Numbered from the stretch's first letter, positions 29,701 through 40,530 are shown. The stretch is DNA of 64,000 nt from Rhodamnia argentea (GCF_020921035.1 NC_063153.1:7316001-7380000), one strand, 5' to 3'. Made by a program: numbers and translations. The notes: a model not told the origin generated them from the sequence alone.

Positions 29701-32273
29701 CATAGTTCATGCTCAAAGAGGATTTTCAGCTTACATTAACGTCCAGCTTTTCAAGAATTAAGGGATCACATTCTATAACACCGTATCTCTTCAAAATCTT
29801 CTGCCTGCAAGAAAGAAAGTTTTAATAGGTTAAGCAAAATTTGCTTATAAGAATAAGCAAGTTACATTATCATCGAATAACAGGAGCTGTAAAAGATCAC
29901 GGAGCAAATACAAAGAACACAATAGACTCAGTATTATACAAGTGAAACCGCATCATAAAGGCTTCTCAAAGTCTATGGTCATCAGGACTAAACATCTACA
30001 TAGCCTTGAGTAGTGCATAAACAAATCAAATCTGTGTGATTCTGAGAAGCAAGGATTAAATGGAGCAGCCAAAGGAGTCAGGTTATGACTTATGAATCTA
30101 CTGGAACATTTTACATCCGTAGGTCATGGTGAAAACAAAGTACCTCAACAGAAAGAAAAAAGCAAAAAGAGAGGATTTGTCGAAACAAGCTACGCTATGA
30201 CCAACCTTTTATTCTTTCTTTTTTGGTATAGCTATCCACTTTATAGTCTAGGAAGTCAAATAAAGACAAGATGCTAGAACAGAATTTGATAGCTTTCAAC
30301 TAATGAAATGGATTTTTGAAACCTGCAAAAGACACAATTCCTCTCTTTCTACTTATAAATGGAGCATCAATTCATAACATGAGATCATTTTAGGTGAAAG
30401 CCACAGAAAAAAGAAAGAGTATTACCCAGGATCCTTCTTAACCATTTTTAGTTTGTGCCTAAATGCTGGTCGAACATCAGGTGGACCTTCCACTAATTGC
30501 TTAACTGGAGGTTGGACAAAAGCTGTTTCAGTTAATAATTCTATCAAACGAGTTCCCAGCTGCACATATATAAATTCAAAAGGTCAATAACTTGGCTATC
30601 TCAATAACAGAGACGATCCAGCCATTTCAAAGGGGGGAAGGAAAAAAAAAACCCAATCCTCACAAACCTTAGCCTGGGTATCTCGACCCCAAGGTTTGAA
30701 TTCCTCTTCCTTCACTAGCTTTTTTACTTCGTTAAATCTTTTTCTCTTGATCAAGCCATTAACACGTCTCTGGCGCATCACTTTATCTTTGTCCAGATCC
30801 GCTTCAGGTTCAACCAAATTCATTTTCTTTCGATTGCTCTTAGCTTTCTCCAGTAGACTTTGAACCATTACCTAAATAAGGAATGAATAGAAGAAGATGA
30901 GTCAAACACCTGTTTTGGAAAAATATTGGTAATATGAAAATGAAAAGGAATAACTTCTTTGCTTCATACATGAACAGAAGTCATAAGATTGCGGACAGTA
31001 AGATGCAGGTTTGAAACTTATATCGCCGCGACAAACTTTTCTGCATGAAATGCCATCCCAGTTTCATGAGAGTCTTCAGTTACAAGAGGCCTCACTTGCA
31101 GTCAATCTAAAGAAGCAAATACAATAATGACACCTGTTGTTTCACGAAACAGACAATCTAGGAATGGCTAATGCATCGATTTTGTTTACTTTTTTTTTTA
31201 TGGATCTTCAATATTTCAACGAAATTATTGCCCTCCTACACATTTTGCAGCTGCTAGAACAAACACCTATATCAAAAGGACGAAGTGAGAAACCTCCAGC
31301 ACTTGAACTAAACCAAGTCCTTGAAATGAAAAGGCCGGGTTAGTGTTTGAATACGAACGTTAGGCTAACAAAATTAAAGAAGATTCATTGCTTTTCGACG
31401 TTGGTTGACCATACGTGTAGCCATTCCACCTGCATAGTCCAACACGTATACTGAGAAAATGCATCAAAAACCAAAACTCACCTCCTGCTCGACCGCCATC
31501 CCGACATGGACCGCGGCCTGCACGAGCTCGACGCATCTATCCATGTGCCCCACCATCACCAACGCCATCATCTTGTGCATAACAATCACCGCCATCTTCT
31601 CGGGCGATAACAAGTCAATGTGCGGGGCGTACGCCGCCTTGTTCTTCTTCGTCCGCTGCATCCTCTGCTCCTTCTCTATCGCCTCCTTCAGCGGGTCAAA
31701 CCAACCCAAGAACAGCGCCTTCACGCGCGGCAGGTTCGGCGCCAGCTTCCGGTCTCTCATCTCCCTCTCCAGCTCCCTGTACTCCTCCACCATCTTCTCC
31801 CACGCCTCCGTCTCCGCCCTAATCTGCCGCCGCCTCAACAGATTATACTTCCGCCTCGCCATCTCCTTCAGCTCCAGCTCCGCCTCCCGCCTCGCCTTCC
31901 GGTACACGTTCTTGAAGAATATCGGGTATATCCAAGGCGGGTCCTGGATGAATATCCTCGGGCGCGATTCCGGGTCGGCAATCTGCTCGATTGGGCTCGG
32001 GAAGTCGGCGGGCTTGTGAAGGATTTCGAGGTAATTGTCGTGCACGGTGTCTCTCAGTGGATGGAGGTGGGTCGGAGACGGAGGGGGCTTGAGATTGAGC
32101 GAAGATGGGAAAGGGAAAGGGAAAGGGAAAGAGCGAGAGAGCTTGAAGAGAGGAATGGAGGGCCGGTTGGAGAGGTAAAGGAGGTTCTTGCGAGATGGGT
32201 TCCTGGGTCTCGAGCTGTGGAGCTGAGTTGCAGAGGTCGGAGAGAAGGAGGAAGGAGCGGAGGTGGAAGCCAT
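19223..32273 (-). CDS. RPOTp: Plastid phage-type (T7-like) RNA polymerase RPOTp, nuclear-encoded
   Basis: Single-subunit RNA polymerase (NEP) that transcribes plastid housekeeping genes. Nineteen exons, given from the 5' end with high coordinate first: 32273-31482, 30871-30668, 30559-30426, 29804-29735, 28809-28751, 28450-28333, 27468-27355, 26882-26751, 26453-26037, 24833-24783, 23883-23813, 23248-23164, 23029-22877, 21572-21498, 21414-21325, 20458-20411, 20322-20208, 19774-19671 and 19333-19223. Phase holds throughout, giving 980 residues (Arabidopsis RPOTp is about 993). The Ser/Pro-rich N-terminus resembles a transit peptide. The core shows [14 protein letters not shown], motif A in [12 protein letters not shown] (Asp about 681), motif [11 protein letters not shown] (Lys about 756, Tyr about 764), motif C VHDSFWTH (Asp about 913) and the terminal SPYFFN. 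All catalytic residues are present. [10 protein letters not shown] in the N-terminal part and KSPYFFN favour RPOTp over the mitochondrial paralogue. An in-frame upstream ATG at 32357 would add 28 residues; I prefer 32273 (MASTS). Confidence 0.95.
20439..20590 (-). repeat. Tandem duplication of the exon 16 splice acceptor of RPOTp
   Basis: Two adjacent units of about 75 bases (20439-20514 and 20515-20590) share ATCTGAAGGGTTGTTC, then TCTGCATTA and GAGGATTTT-like words. On the gene strand each unit contains the end of intron 15, the acceptor TAATGCAG and the first 20 bases of exon 16. Only the copy nearest the gene's 3' side (20439-20458) is joined to the rest of the exon. The upstream unit is a decoy acceptor within intron 15. 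Confidence 0.8.
21740..21953. repeat. 214-bp polypurine tract in RPOTp intron 13
   Basis: Nearly pure A/G on the plus strand, mostly GGA and GAA triplets, broken only by a few C residues; on the transcript it is a CTC/TTC pyrimidine tract. Open frames through it encode Glu/Gly, Arg or Pro/Ser homopolymers and are artefacts of composition. The tract lies in the 1.3-kb intron between exons at 22877 and 21572. Such mirror-like tracts can adopt triplex DNA. Confidence 0.9.
24889..24936. repeat. Compound (GT)n-(GACA/GA)n microsatellite in RPOTp intron 9
   Basis: A GT run passes directly into CAGAGACAGAGA-type repeats. It lies in the intron just upstream, in transcript sense, of the short exon that carries motif A. 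Confidence 0.8.
26713..26745. repeat. (GA)n microsatellite beside an RPOTp splice donor
   Basis: About 33 bases of GA on the plus strand. On the RPOTp strand it becomes a CT run starting five bases after the donor GT of intron 8, immediately beyond GTAAG. Confidence 0.9.
27890..28025 (+). pseudogene. Probable Ty1/copia polyprotein C-terminal remnant in RPOTp intron 6
   Basis: A plus-strand frame, antisense to RPOTp, reads TATYLTKQL, then a Leu-rich stretch and NLRGKVLA before a stop at 28023-28025. This resembles the end of the RNase H domain of some plant copia elements, where a TK.L motif is followed some 30-40 residues later by LRG.V near the stop codon. The part upstream is not recognisable, no flanking LTR pair was found, and similarity rests on short motifs only. 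Confidence 0.35.
28615..28634. repeat. (TCCC)n microsatellite in RPOTp intron 5
   Basis: Five tandem TCCC units followed by CACACATGCACGTGCACACATG, a short palindromic purine/pyrimidine-alternating stretch. Confidence 0.85.
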
Positions 32274-32525
32274 TGTCGTCGGTGGAGATAAGCCTGCGAG
32301 GCTTTTGGATGAAAGCGCCGCGCGCAGAGCAAGCAGCAGAAGGAGGAGGAGGAGCAAACCTCCCTTAAACCTTCAGAAAATGAAGTGTGCAAAAAACCAA
32401 AAACAAAAATCCGACAAATATGAGATATTTTCGAAAAAAATCATGGGGGCTTCTTCCTGTTGCCCCGTATGAAAAATACGGGACCCACACATAATTTAGC
32501 GAAAATTCCACGTAAGGGCTCCAAG

Positions 32526-32818
32526 TAGACATGGCCACTTGAAACCGTGAGCCCGGAACCAGCCTGTTGATCGGCCCGAAACCGGCCCATTGACCGGACC
32601 CACGGTTCCAACTCGGAACCGGAACCGGCCCTTCCGGTTTCTAAATTTTTGGAATCGGCTCGGAACCGCCGATTCCAACCCGTTTTAATAAAAAAAAAAA
32701 AGAAAAGGAGGAGGCTTGGGGGAAAAGTGCCATTGGGCCTAAGAACCGCGATGTCCGAACGGGAACCGGAACCGGCCCGGAATCGGAACCGGCGATTCCA
32801 CCGAACCAGCCACCTCTA
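32526..32818. mobile_element. hAT-type MITE with perfect 8-bp target site duplication
   Basis: The element is 293 bp. The 8-mer GCTCCAAG is present at 32518-32525 and again at 32819-32826. The left end reads TAGACATGGCCAC and the right end, reverse-complemented, reads TAGAGGTGGCTGG, so the terminal repeats share TAGA..TGGC. Subterminal DNA is packed with GAACCGG and CCGGTTC words, typical of hAT-family binding regions. There is no transposase reading frame. It lies about 250 bases upstream of the RPOTp start codon and may therefore touch the RPOTp promoter. Confidence 0.85.
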
Positions 32819-33109
32819 GCTCCAAGTACTTGTAATTTCTCAAATAATAGTATGAAATTGATATTATTTTAAAGAAAAGCTCGAAATGCCATCATTATCT
32901 AAATAAGAACCCGAAGTAGTTATAAGCATTTGAGATAAGGGCCTAACCCATTTGGTCGGCTACCCAAATACTTCGGGTGATCAAGGGCTTTTTTGTCAAT
33001 TTGCAATTTTAACATAATTTTTAATTAAATTAAATTCAAAATTCAAAAAACTCAAAGTAAAAAAAAAGTATTCAAGCGAGAGGGCCCTCTTGCCTAGTTT
33101 TCTATCTCT

Positions 33110-33340
33110 CTTTTTTTAAAATAAAAAAAATTAAATTGCGGAAATGCCCCTACTAACGGGAGAGTTCAAGTCCTTTTTTGAAACTATATGGCCATTTCGC
33201 ACCTTTATTTGAAATAATATCCACTTTAACCCCTTATTCGAAACAATGAGGGCACTTCGAGCCATTCTTTAAAATAATGCCAATTTCATGCCTTTATTAG
33301 AGAAAATGAAAGCACTTCTAGTCCTTTTTTGAAATTTTCC
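33110..33340. repeat. Degenerate short tandem repeat region
   Basis: Recurring words such as 'GAAA.AATG..GGCACTTC', 'CCTTTATT.GAAA' and 'CTTTTTTGAAA' follow each other at intervals of about 30-40 bases. The units are too diverged to give a firm period by eye. A related line of words occurs near 32880-32950. Confidence 0.4.
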
Positions 33341-34551
33341 TCATTATTTATGCTGAATTCGGAAGGTAATTTATGACCTGCCAAATAATTTTCATATTTG
33401 CACTGTTTATGAATATAAAATTATTCATACTACTAGAATTCATTTTGCAAATACAAAAGTTTAACTCACGGAGGTGAAGTAAGATATGCTATGACGATTA
33501 CGATTTGTTAGCAATTTAGTAAATACAAATATAATCGTCGTGTCGAGAATCAACTCACAATGAGTATATCGATCAAAATATAAATTTTACTCTTTGGAAT
33601 CTCAATCAATCACAAAGGTAAATTAACCATTTTCAAGATCATACCCATAATTATTGTACTACCTAAAAAAATTTTACCAAGTGGGAGAAGTAATTTACTT
33701 CCTCAAATGGAAATATCACTACCACTGAAAGGAAATGATTGCAAAATAACATTTGCTGCAGAAAATATGTACTTAATTTACTATCAGGGGAATTTGCTAA
33801 TTGTGAGAAGTAATTTACAACCATCGTGAAAACAAAATCAGCGAAACCGGACTATAATTACCTAGCATAAAAAAAAAACAATTCATTTTTAAAAAAAATC
33901 GAAATTACCATTTTCAAGGGGAATTACTCCTTACAGTGTGTAATTTACTCTTGCTCGACTTTTATACAGGATAGAAGTAATTTAGTGCCTCCCATGGGGT
34001 GATTACTTATTGGTAGCAACATTTATCAATTGGAACCTCTTAATTCCGAGCATGTTGTCACTAGTAATTGTCTAATATAATCATATTTTTTCTCGAATAG
34101 TCCTAACTGATGATTCATAATGGTTGGTAAATTTTCCATCATTAATATAAGTTCGATCCGACCATGCACGGGGCGCTTGTGGAAGACCACATACGATACT
34201 TTCTTGAGACCATACAAATTATCTAGATGATGATGATGATGACTAGTCATGGAACACAGGTGGTCATTCCTTTTCCGAGGATCAATGAGAGATTGACACT
34301 TGGCACAGAAAGGGCACGGATCGAAACTAGTCTGGTGGCGCCTGAACTGGATCGAGTCCGTGGGTTTTCACGGAACCGGCGTATGAGGTGGCCGTTGGGG
34401 TTGTGGCTACCGGCATCCGACATACTGGACGGCGTACGAGGTGATTGTTGGGGTTGCAGCGCTGGCTGCTTCAGCCAGTTGTCGTTGCCGAAGGTGGCCA
34501 TAGGTGAGATGAATAAAATGGCAAGACTACCTTGACATGCAGGCTCATCAA

Positions 34552-35013
34552 AGGGTGCCATTCGATAATGTATATCTAGCGGATCCCCCCCGCTAATCCA
34601 AGTGAGCGTTCAAATATCTGTCCTACATTCATTCGTGAGGGTACTCCTAATAGATTGAAGACCATGTCAATAGGTCTTCCATCTTGCAAATAAGGTATAT
34701 CTTGTCTAGGTAAGATTTCGGAAATGACACCTTTATTTCCGTGCCTTCCAGCTACATTATCGTCCACTGTGATTTCATGTTTCTGTAAAATATACACACA
34801 CATAACTTCTAGATTATAATTTGAATCCCTTCTCTATGGATACGTCACACATGAATAACTCTACCCCTACCGCCTAAAGTTAGTTTTAGACAAGTTTCCT
34901 TTGAAAAAGATTCCTGAATGCCATGTATAGCCCGTAAATAATCTATCTTCTGGGGCATACGACGATTCTTTCGCTGTTTGGGGAATTAATTTACCTAATA
35001 AAACATCACCCAC
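34552..35013 (-). pseudogene. rpoB: Nuclear copy of plastid DNA (NUPT): rpoB fragment
   Basis: On the minus strand the sequence reads through plastid RNA polymerase beta-subunit blocks in the right order: [33 protein letters not shown], a GRGRV segment, then [34 protein letters not shown] and [14 protein letters not shown], ending near APFDE. A one-base insertion after the DRL codons and an in-frame stop after GRGRVIHV show that it is decayed. It covers about 150 codons of a gene of roughly 1070 codons, so it cannot supply beta-subunit. Similarity ends abruptly at both sides. It is a plastid-to-nucleus transfer. Confidence 0.88.
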
Positions 35014-36134
35014 CGAATGTTGGAAAGATCACCGAGGGAGCTGCCCAAAAGTCCACATGCTGTCCGGTACCTTCTTCTGAAGTTTTTTTTTAAGCAGATA
35101 CTGTTATCTGCATTTATCTTGATTTTTGACGCCCACTGTCGTTTTCATTCAGTGGTGTTATTCAAGTTTTCGACAGTGAAACACAAAGCTCAGGACTCAC
35201 CGGACCCGAGCAAGCCCAGTTGAGCGCCGTTCCGGCGTGCAAATATTTAACCGTTCTACGGTGACTAACATATTCTTTCAAGCTGAATAAGACCCAATCA
35301 AGAATCCTAGCTCACCAATGCTGTCCTCGGAGTTTCCTGTATCGTGTGAACACTGACGGATGCACGTACAGGTAAGTGTATTACATCATGCACCCGATAA
35401 TAATCTGTCTACTTTCTGGCCAAAGCCGAACTTAGTTATGCAATGTTGATCGGTCTATGAACCCCTCGACGTGAATCATCATCCTGCAACATGCTATTTT
35501 AAGAGTGTCGCAACAACAACTCCGAGTTGATAAACTGTGAACTACTTATACCAGATGGATATGCATTTTCATGCTACACTTGCTTGGGAAGTTCAATGAT
35601 TCCAATCCTCTCGTCTGCATAACTCTCAATTGAATCGGACAGAGACATGTCTTCGATGTCATTTGTATGATCTGTAGCCTCATATCCTAATCCTACTCCT
35701 AACAATATCCCGCATGACCATTTACCTTGCAGGCGAACAAAATAAAGAGAAGAGCGGAATGAATACAGTCTCATCAACAATGATTTCGAGCTCAACCATG
35801 AAAACCAATATACAGTCTCATCTCGATTATGAAGACACAGCATTTTCTGTCATTCAAAATGTACAAAACAGGAGCATGAAAAGTATCATCCCCCCCAAAA
35901 GTAAATCACCTGTCTCACATGTATCAATTTACAGATTTCAAACTGAAAATCTCGGTTCTGTACATAATCAACCAGGATGAAAAATCAAAGAGACCAATCT
36001 TTTCACTCATACCGACACAAGAAGAGGCACGACGATTTTGTGCAAAGTCTGTCAAAAGCGCATTCCAAAGCCAAGATCATGCAGGGAACATATTGAGATA
36101 ATTTGAGGAGCAATTGCCATAGTTTCTTGCTTGA

Positions 36135-37695
36135 TCAGAGCCAGAAGTGCAACATAGCCTGCCGAAAGAAATGTATAGTTTGGGATTCTGATTTATCATA
36201 AGCAGAAGATCTGCCTGAAAGCCACTACAACATAAAAGCTAAAGCAGGCTAAAACTAAATTTGGATGCAGGTTTACGAATGGAAACATGCCGAGATAAAG
36301 AAAAGTAAGAGAGGCGCGTACTTCGGTTAGGGTGAGCAGGGGCAAGTCGTAAAGTTGAGCATCTTTCCTTTTGTTCTCGCGCCTCATCTCACGCTGTATT
36401 GAATTCAGTTGCTCTTGTATCTCCTTCAGTAAGTTCATTTCCTCTTCATTTTCATGGACGATTTCTCGGCTTCTAGCATTCCCCTCTGTCTCAAGCCGTT
36501 CGATTCTTTCACTCAGCTGTTGAAACTCAGACCGATGTATTAGTACCCTGGGTTTGTTGGCTCCTGGAAACCCATCACAGTCAGCACTCATCTTCCCTCT
36601 CAGTCTAGGACTAGACGGCATCTTGTCATGGTTCAACGAAAGCAGCATTTTCTTTATCCAGTCAGTTTGGTCAGTGACCAAATCTGGCTTCCCGAGCCTA
36701 TTTTCACCTTCAGGTTCCTGCTTACGCCATTCTTTTACCTGAACTTCAAGGTTTTTACAGCTCTCATCACTCTGTGGTACTTCAAAAATATCTTGAATAC
36801 TTGTTGAACAAGCTGAGTTCTCAACTGCTTCTGCGGTGTAGAGATTTTCACGATAGTTCATCTGAACAGACTTTTCATCGACACATTCACTTGTAGTATA
36901 ACAAGGCGGTGCACTCACAGAAGAAGCAATAGCACAGGACCTAGACACGCCGATAGAGTAGTCATTATTAGCTTGACTAGTGTCCTTACATTCCGATATG
37001 TCATTCACATGATCCCCTAATCTTCTGATCTGCTCCCAAACTGGACTGAAATCCTCATTCAACGAATTCTCCGACGTTTTCTCGAAATTCAAGCTCTCGC
37101 CCGCACCTTCAAGATCTGGGTTATCTTCAACTATTCTCGAATCCACATCTGGATTAGGGAAAACAGATTTTTGTCTTTTGATGACGCCTTTCTTTGGAGT
37201 ATGATCCTTCAAGCAAATTGGAGGCACAGAGTTCAGTCTCCTCACACCGCCATTCGACCCCTTCCCACCATTGGAGACATCTCCTCTTTGCAAAAACAGA
37301 TTATCCAGAAGTCTACTTTCACTGGGTCCGAAATCAGCGTAACCCATGCTCAAAAGCTTATACCGATAAGCTTGGACTTGGAACTCGAGCGACGCGATCT
37401 CCATCTCTTTCTGGTAAATAACATCCTCAAACACTTCCAGGGAGAGGTCCGCATGACACATCTTCTCCTCAGCCATTCTCTTGAACTGATCGGCCTCCAT
37501 CTTGACGGCCGCCTTTTCGCCCTGCAAGCGCAGTATCATCGACAAGGCTTCACTAGCCGCAGTAGCGGACGCTTCCCTCTCTTCGTCCAATTCATTGTAG
37601 AGTTTCTGCAGGAGTTGCTGCTGAGAAAAGAGTGCTTCTTTGAGAGCAGAACCATCCATTTCGGGCATCCCCAAACAAACGCCAATCTCAGCCAT
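36135..37695 (-). CDS. GTD-binding (DUF593) coiled-coil protein, myosin-binding-protein-like
   Basis: Member of the plant zein-binding/MyoB family, whose DUF593 region binds the globular tail of myosin XI. Two coding exons, 37695-36322 and 36158-36135, encode 465 residues. The last exon has only seven codons before the stop (product ends EAMLHFWL). Residues about 15-110 form the DUF593 coiled coil, including LYNELDEEREASATAASEAL, RLQGEKAAVKMEADQFKRMA and the family signature VQAYRYKLLSMG. The middle is Ser/Asn/Glu-rich and probably disordered. A second coiled coil near residues 400-445 contains a heptad-like EIVHENEEEMNLLKEIQEQL. No N-terminal membrane anchor is seen, unlike the longest family members, so it fits the shorter MYOB7-like group. 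I begin at 37695 because the codon at 37701 is TTG. Confidence 0.85.
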
Positions 37696-38660
37696 GTTCA
37701 ATGCGATTCAGCCTGGAATCGAGCCAATCCGCCTCTGAATTGGACAAAAAAGACGAGATTTTCTTCCTCGAATCAACAAGAACCCAGCGTCACGAGCTCA
37801 GTGACCAATCCTGAGCCTGCGAAAAGATTTTATCTACGTCTCTCCATGCAGAGCTACAGACGAACGGAACCCGAAATGTTCAGACCTATTTTCAGCCAAA
37901 TCATGCGAACAACAGGACGACCAATCGCAAGAAAGTTCCAAAATGAAGAAAAATGTAACGATGAGGGTGGACCACAACTCATACCGTCTCCTTCTCGCAG
38001 ACGAAAAACAGCTGGCCGTCGTCGAACAGAGAAACTCCCTCCTCCCAGCACCGATGTCCGCGCGAACTTCCGCCTCCTTTCAAAGGAATGAAGACGAAAA
38101 CACAACGCCGACGACGCCAATCTACTCTGAGAATCCGAGAAATCCAAGAAACGCGGGGCAAGAGCCGCCCGTCAAGCTCCCCTTTCGCAGAGGAACACAG
38201 AGGGAGATGACCCAGAAAGAAAGGACAGAGCTTGCAGGAGGGTCGACGACCAGAAGGGACTGCGAAAAGCGATCGATTCGGCAGTTGGAAGATTCAGTCT
38301 TTGCGGGCGTTAAAGCAAAGGCCAAGCGGTTGCTTTTCGCGAAGAAGAAGTAGACGAAAGGAGGACGACGAGGAGAAAAAGGTCGGGCCTTTGCTTTTAT
38401 TGCAAAGCAGGTCTCGTCAATGGAGGGGAAGTCTGGCAACAAACGCAGATCAGATCAGAGCTCTCACGACTCTGGCACTGCTCAGGAACCAACTCACATT
38501 TCCTTTTCAAGAAACGGTATTGGCGCTGAATGGATGGGGAATGATATTTAGGAAACAGACAAGAAAATTTATTAACTTGCTATCGTATCTGGATACTAAT
38601 CAGATTTACTACCATTAATTAACACTTGGCTCAAATTACCATCCGATTACCATTGAGACT

Positions 38661-38805
38661 CGAGAATTTCATTTTTATTATTAGCTTGCAATCCGATTCG
38701 GATATTCAATCGCTCACTTAAAAAGAACCGTCGAGATTTTATTCTTATTATCATCGGTTCGCAATCCGATTTCGATAATTACTGCTCGCATCATGAAGAG
38801 ACAAC
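38661..38805. repeat. Degenerate direct repeat, period about 72 bp
   Basis: CGAGAATTTCATTTTTATTA followed by TTGCAATCCGATTCGGATA recurs at 38732 as CGAGATTTTATTCTTATTA and TCGCAATCCGATTTCGATA. The offset is 71-73 bases. Confidence 0.6.
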
Positions 38806-39219
38806 ATCGAGGAATAACGTTCGCTTTAGATTGGATTTTTCGAGAATCATAGATTTCATTTTCAGTAGTATTTATTATGTGGAAAATAAAGGTGTTAGGG
38901 ATTTTGTGGTTTATGAAGAAAAAAAAAGACTAATTAATTTTTCCAGGGTGATAAAACTTGGCTTGAATTAGAGCAATTTTCGGGTTCCGAATTGGCGATA
39001 AAATCCAAAAGGAATAAACCCTTTCTTGGTCTAATCTTGGAACATTTATCCTCAACTGACTTTTATGTCTGTGCTGTCCTGTGTCGTAATTAGAGTTGCC
39101 GAATACCATGATTACCGATAATCACAGTTGGCCCCACCCGCCGTTGCTCTTTCCGTCTTTTCGGATGGGCCCCCCGAGTTTAAGTTAATCCCGTTGATTA
39201 AAACAAGCAGAGATGGCGG

Positions 39220-39253
39220 CACGTGTGGGGCGCACGTGTGGCCCCCGCACGTG
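39220..39253. promoter_or_regulatory. Cluster of three G-boxes (CACGTG)
   Basis: Palindromic CACGTG cores lie at 39220-39225, 39233-39238 and 39248-39253, spaced 13 and 15 bases apart in GC-rich sequence. A further ACGTG occurs near 39299. G-boxes bind bZIP and bHLH factors (ABF, PIF and others), and ACGTG clusters act as ABA-response elements. The site lies 1.5 kb upstream of the DUF593 start and 1.3 kb before the elongin-B-like leader, so its target cannot be told from position. Confidence 0.6.
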
Positions 39254-39702
39254 CCGTCCCTTGGCCCCGCGAGGACCGTTCGAGAACATTATCAAGTACG
39301 TGCATCATTTTGATTCCCTCTCCCATCTCTTTTCTGCCCCGCCTTTTTTTTTTTTTTTTTGTTTTTGGTCGGATTTTTTTCCCCCACTTTAAAAAGCAGT
39401 TATTATTGCGCTTCCAACGGCTACTAATGAGGTCCACCGTGTGCAGGGTGGGGGCCCCACCCGTTCACCGACCCGGGGTTGGTTGGGGTGGAACCAGAAG
39501 TCGGTGCAGAGAACGTGACTACTTGACTAAGCTGGATGTTGACTTTAATAAAAAGGCCAGTCAACTACGCTATCTCGATAAATTAAAATAATGGTGATAA
39601 CAATAAATGCATCTTTTTTATATAGGGAATGAAAAAATAAAATAAAATAGTCAGACCTGGTAAGAAATGAAAAAAAAAAAAAAAAATTCTAGCCCAAGCA
39701 AA

Positions 39703-40090
39703 CAATGGGAAAAGTAACATTATCTTGGTGATGGGCGCGAACACCGAAATTATGAGTCGCTTAACGAAGACGGGGCTTCCAAATTTAATTGAGTCGATAC
39801 AAATTCCATCACTTAAAGAAGTCCTCCACAGATTTTCTTCTCCCTTTTAAAAAAAAAAAAAATTGGCCGAGGTAACAATGAACCCGAAACTTTGCAATGG
39901 GAAGGTTAACATTAACTTAGTGAACAGCATGAACATAGAAATTATAGGTCGCTTAACAAAGACAGAGCCTCCAAATTTCGTGAGTCGCGATATAAATTTC
40001 ATGGCTTAAAGAAGTCGTCTACAAATTTTTTTTTCTCTTTTTTTTTTCTATTTTTTGCCGAGGTAACAACAAACCCGAAACTTTGCAAAA
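39703..40090. repeat. Tandem duplication, period about 190 bp
   Basis: Copy 1 (39703 on) and copy 2 (39895 on) share CAATGGGAA, AACATTA.CTT.GTGA, GTCGCTTAAC.AAGAC, CCTCCAAATTT-like, CTTAAAGAAGTC and GAGGTAACAA..AACCCGAAA words. A third copy starts near 40085 and is cut off after a few bases. The copies differ by substitutions and by the length of their A or T runs. Confidence 0.75.
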
Positions 40091-40370
40091 AATGGCACGC
40101 TGCGGTCGCTTGATGTTTGGTGCAATTTCAGTAATAGTTCGTGCAGATTTTTCGGTGTTTTCGAAATCAGAGAAAAAATGTTTCTAATTTGAGTTATGTG
40201 ACATATCCCTCTTGAGAACCATGTTCCAGTCTAAAGATCTCTCCGTGCTTCGAAATCGAAACTCCATGATCGCCTGTGACGTGGAAAGAACCGCTTGGAC
40301 CGGAATAAATCGGGTTGACCCGATAACATCGTTTTGGACGTTTGACCACCACGTACAGCTTGTGCCACGG

Positions 40371-40530
40371 TGGGCCCTGGATTTTGGGCTTACAATTTGG
40401 GCTAAATCCACCCACCGATTGGGCCTGTCTCTCTAATCTATAGCCCATCCGCTGGTTTCTCCTCTGCAACATCGGGAAGTCCCAAAAATCTTCAAGCTGC
40501 CCCAGCAATGGCGGGTCCATATATATACAA
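40371..40530 (+). promoter_or_regulatory. Core promoter of elongin-B-like gene: five site II motifs plus TATA box
   Basis: Five TGGGCY (site II, TCP-binding) elements lie within 77 bases: 40371-40376, 40385-40390, 40398-40403 and 40420-40425 on the plus strand, and AGCCCA at 40442-40447 on the minus strand. A TATATATAC box follows at about 40520-40528. Transcription would be expected to start near 40550. Clustered site II elements are typical of growth-related and housekeeping plant genes such as ribosomal proteins. Confidence 0.65.

Larger units (their letters stand above)
32274..36134. other. Intergenic region between RPOTp and the DUF593 gene
   Basis: Begins with the RPOTp leader and promoter (about 250 bases). 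It then holds the hAT MITE, degenerate short repeats, the plastid rpoB fragment and about 1.1 kb of unassigned DNA up to the DUF593 stop codon. Between roughly 33360 and 34030 it is AT-rich and has nothing I recognise. No independent gene is supported. Confidence 0.5.

Noticed and set aside
32274-32357. In-frame N-terminal extension of RPOTp starting with a run of leucines
   Set aside because: The added 28 residues are Leu/Ala repeats from a GGAGGA-type tract. The start at 32273 gives MASTS, like the known plastid polymerase, and a normal length. The extension is still possible as a dual-targeting start.
37171-38353. Long plus-strand open frames opposite and upstream of the DUF593 gene
   Set aside because: They are antisense shadows of the DUF593 exon or of its GC-richer leader, with no motifs and no splice logic of their own.
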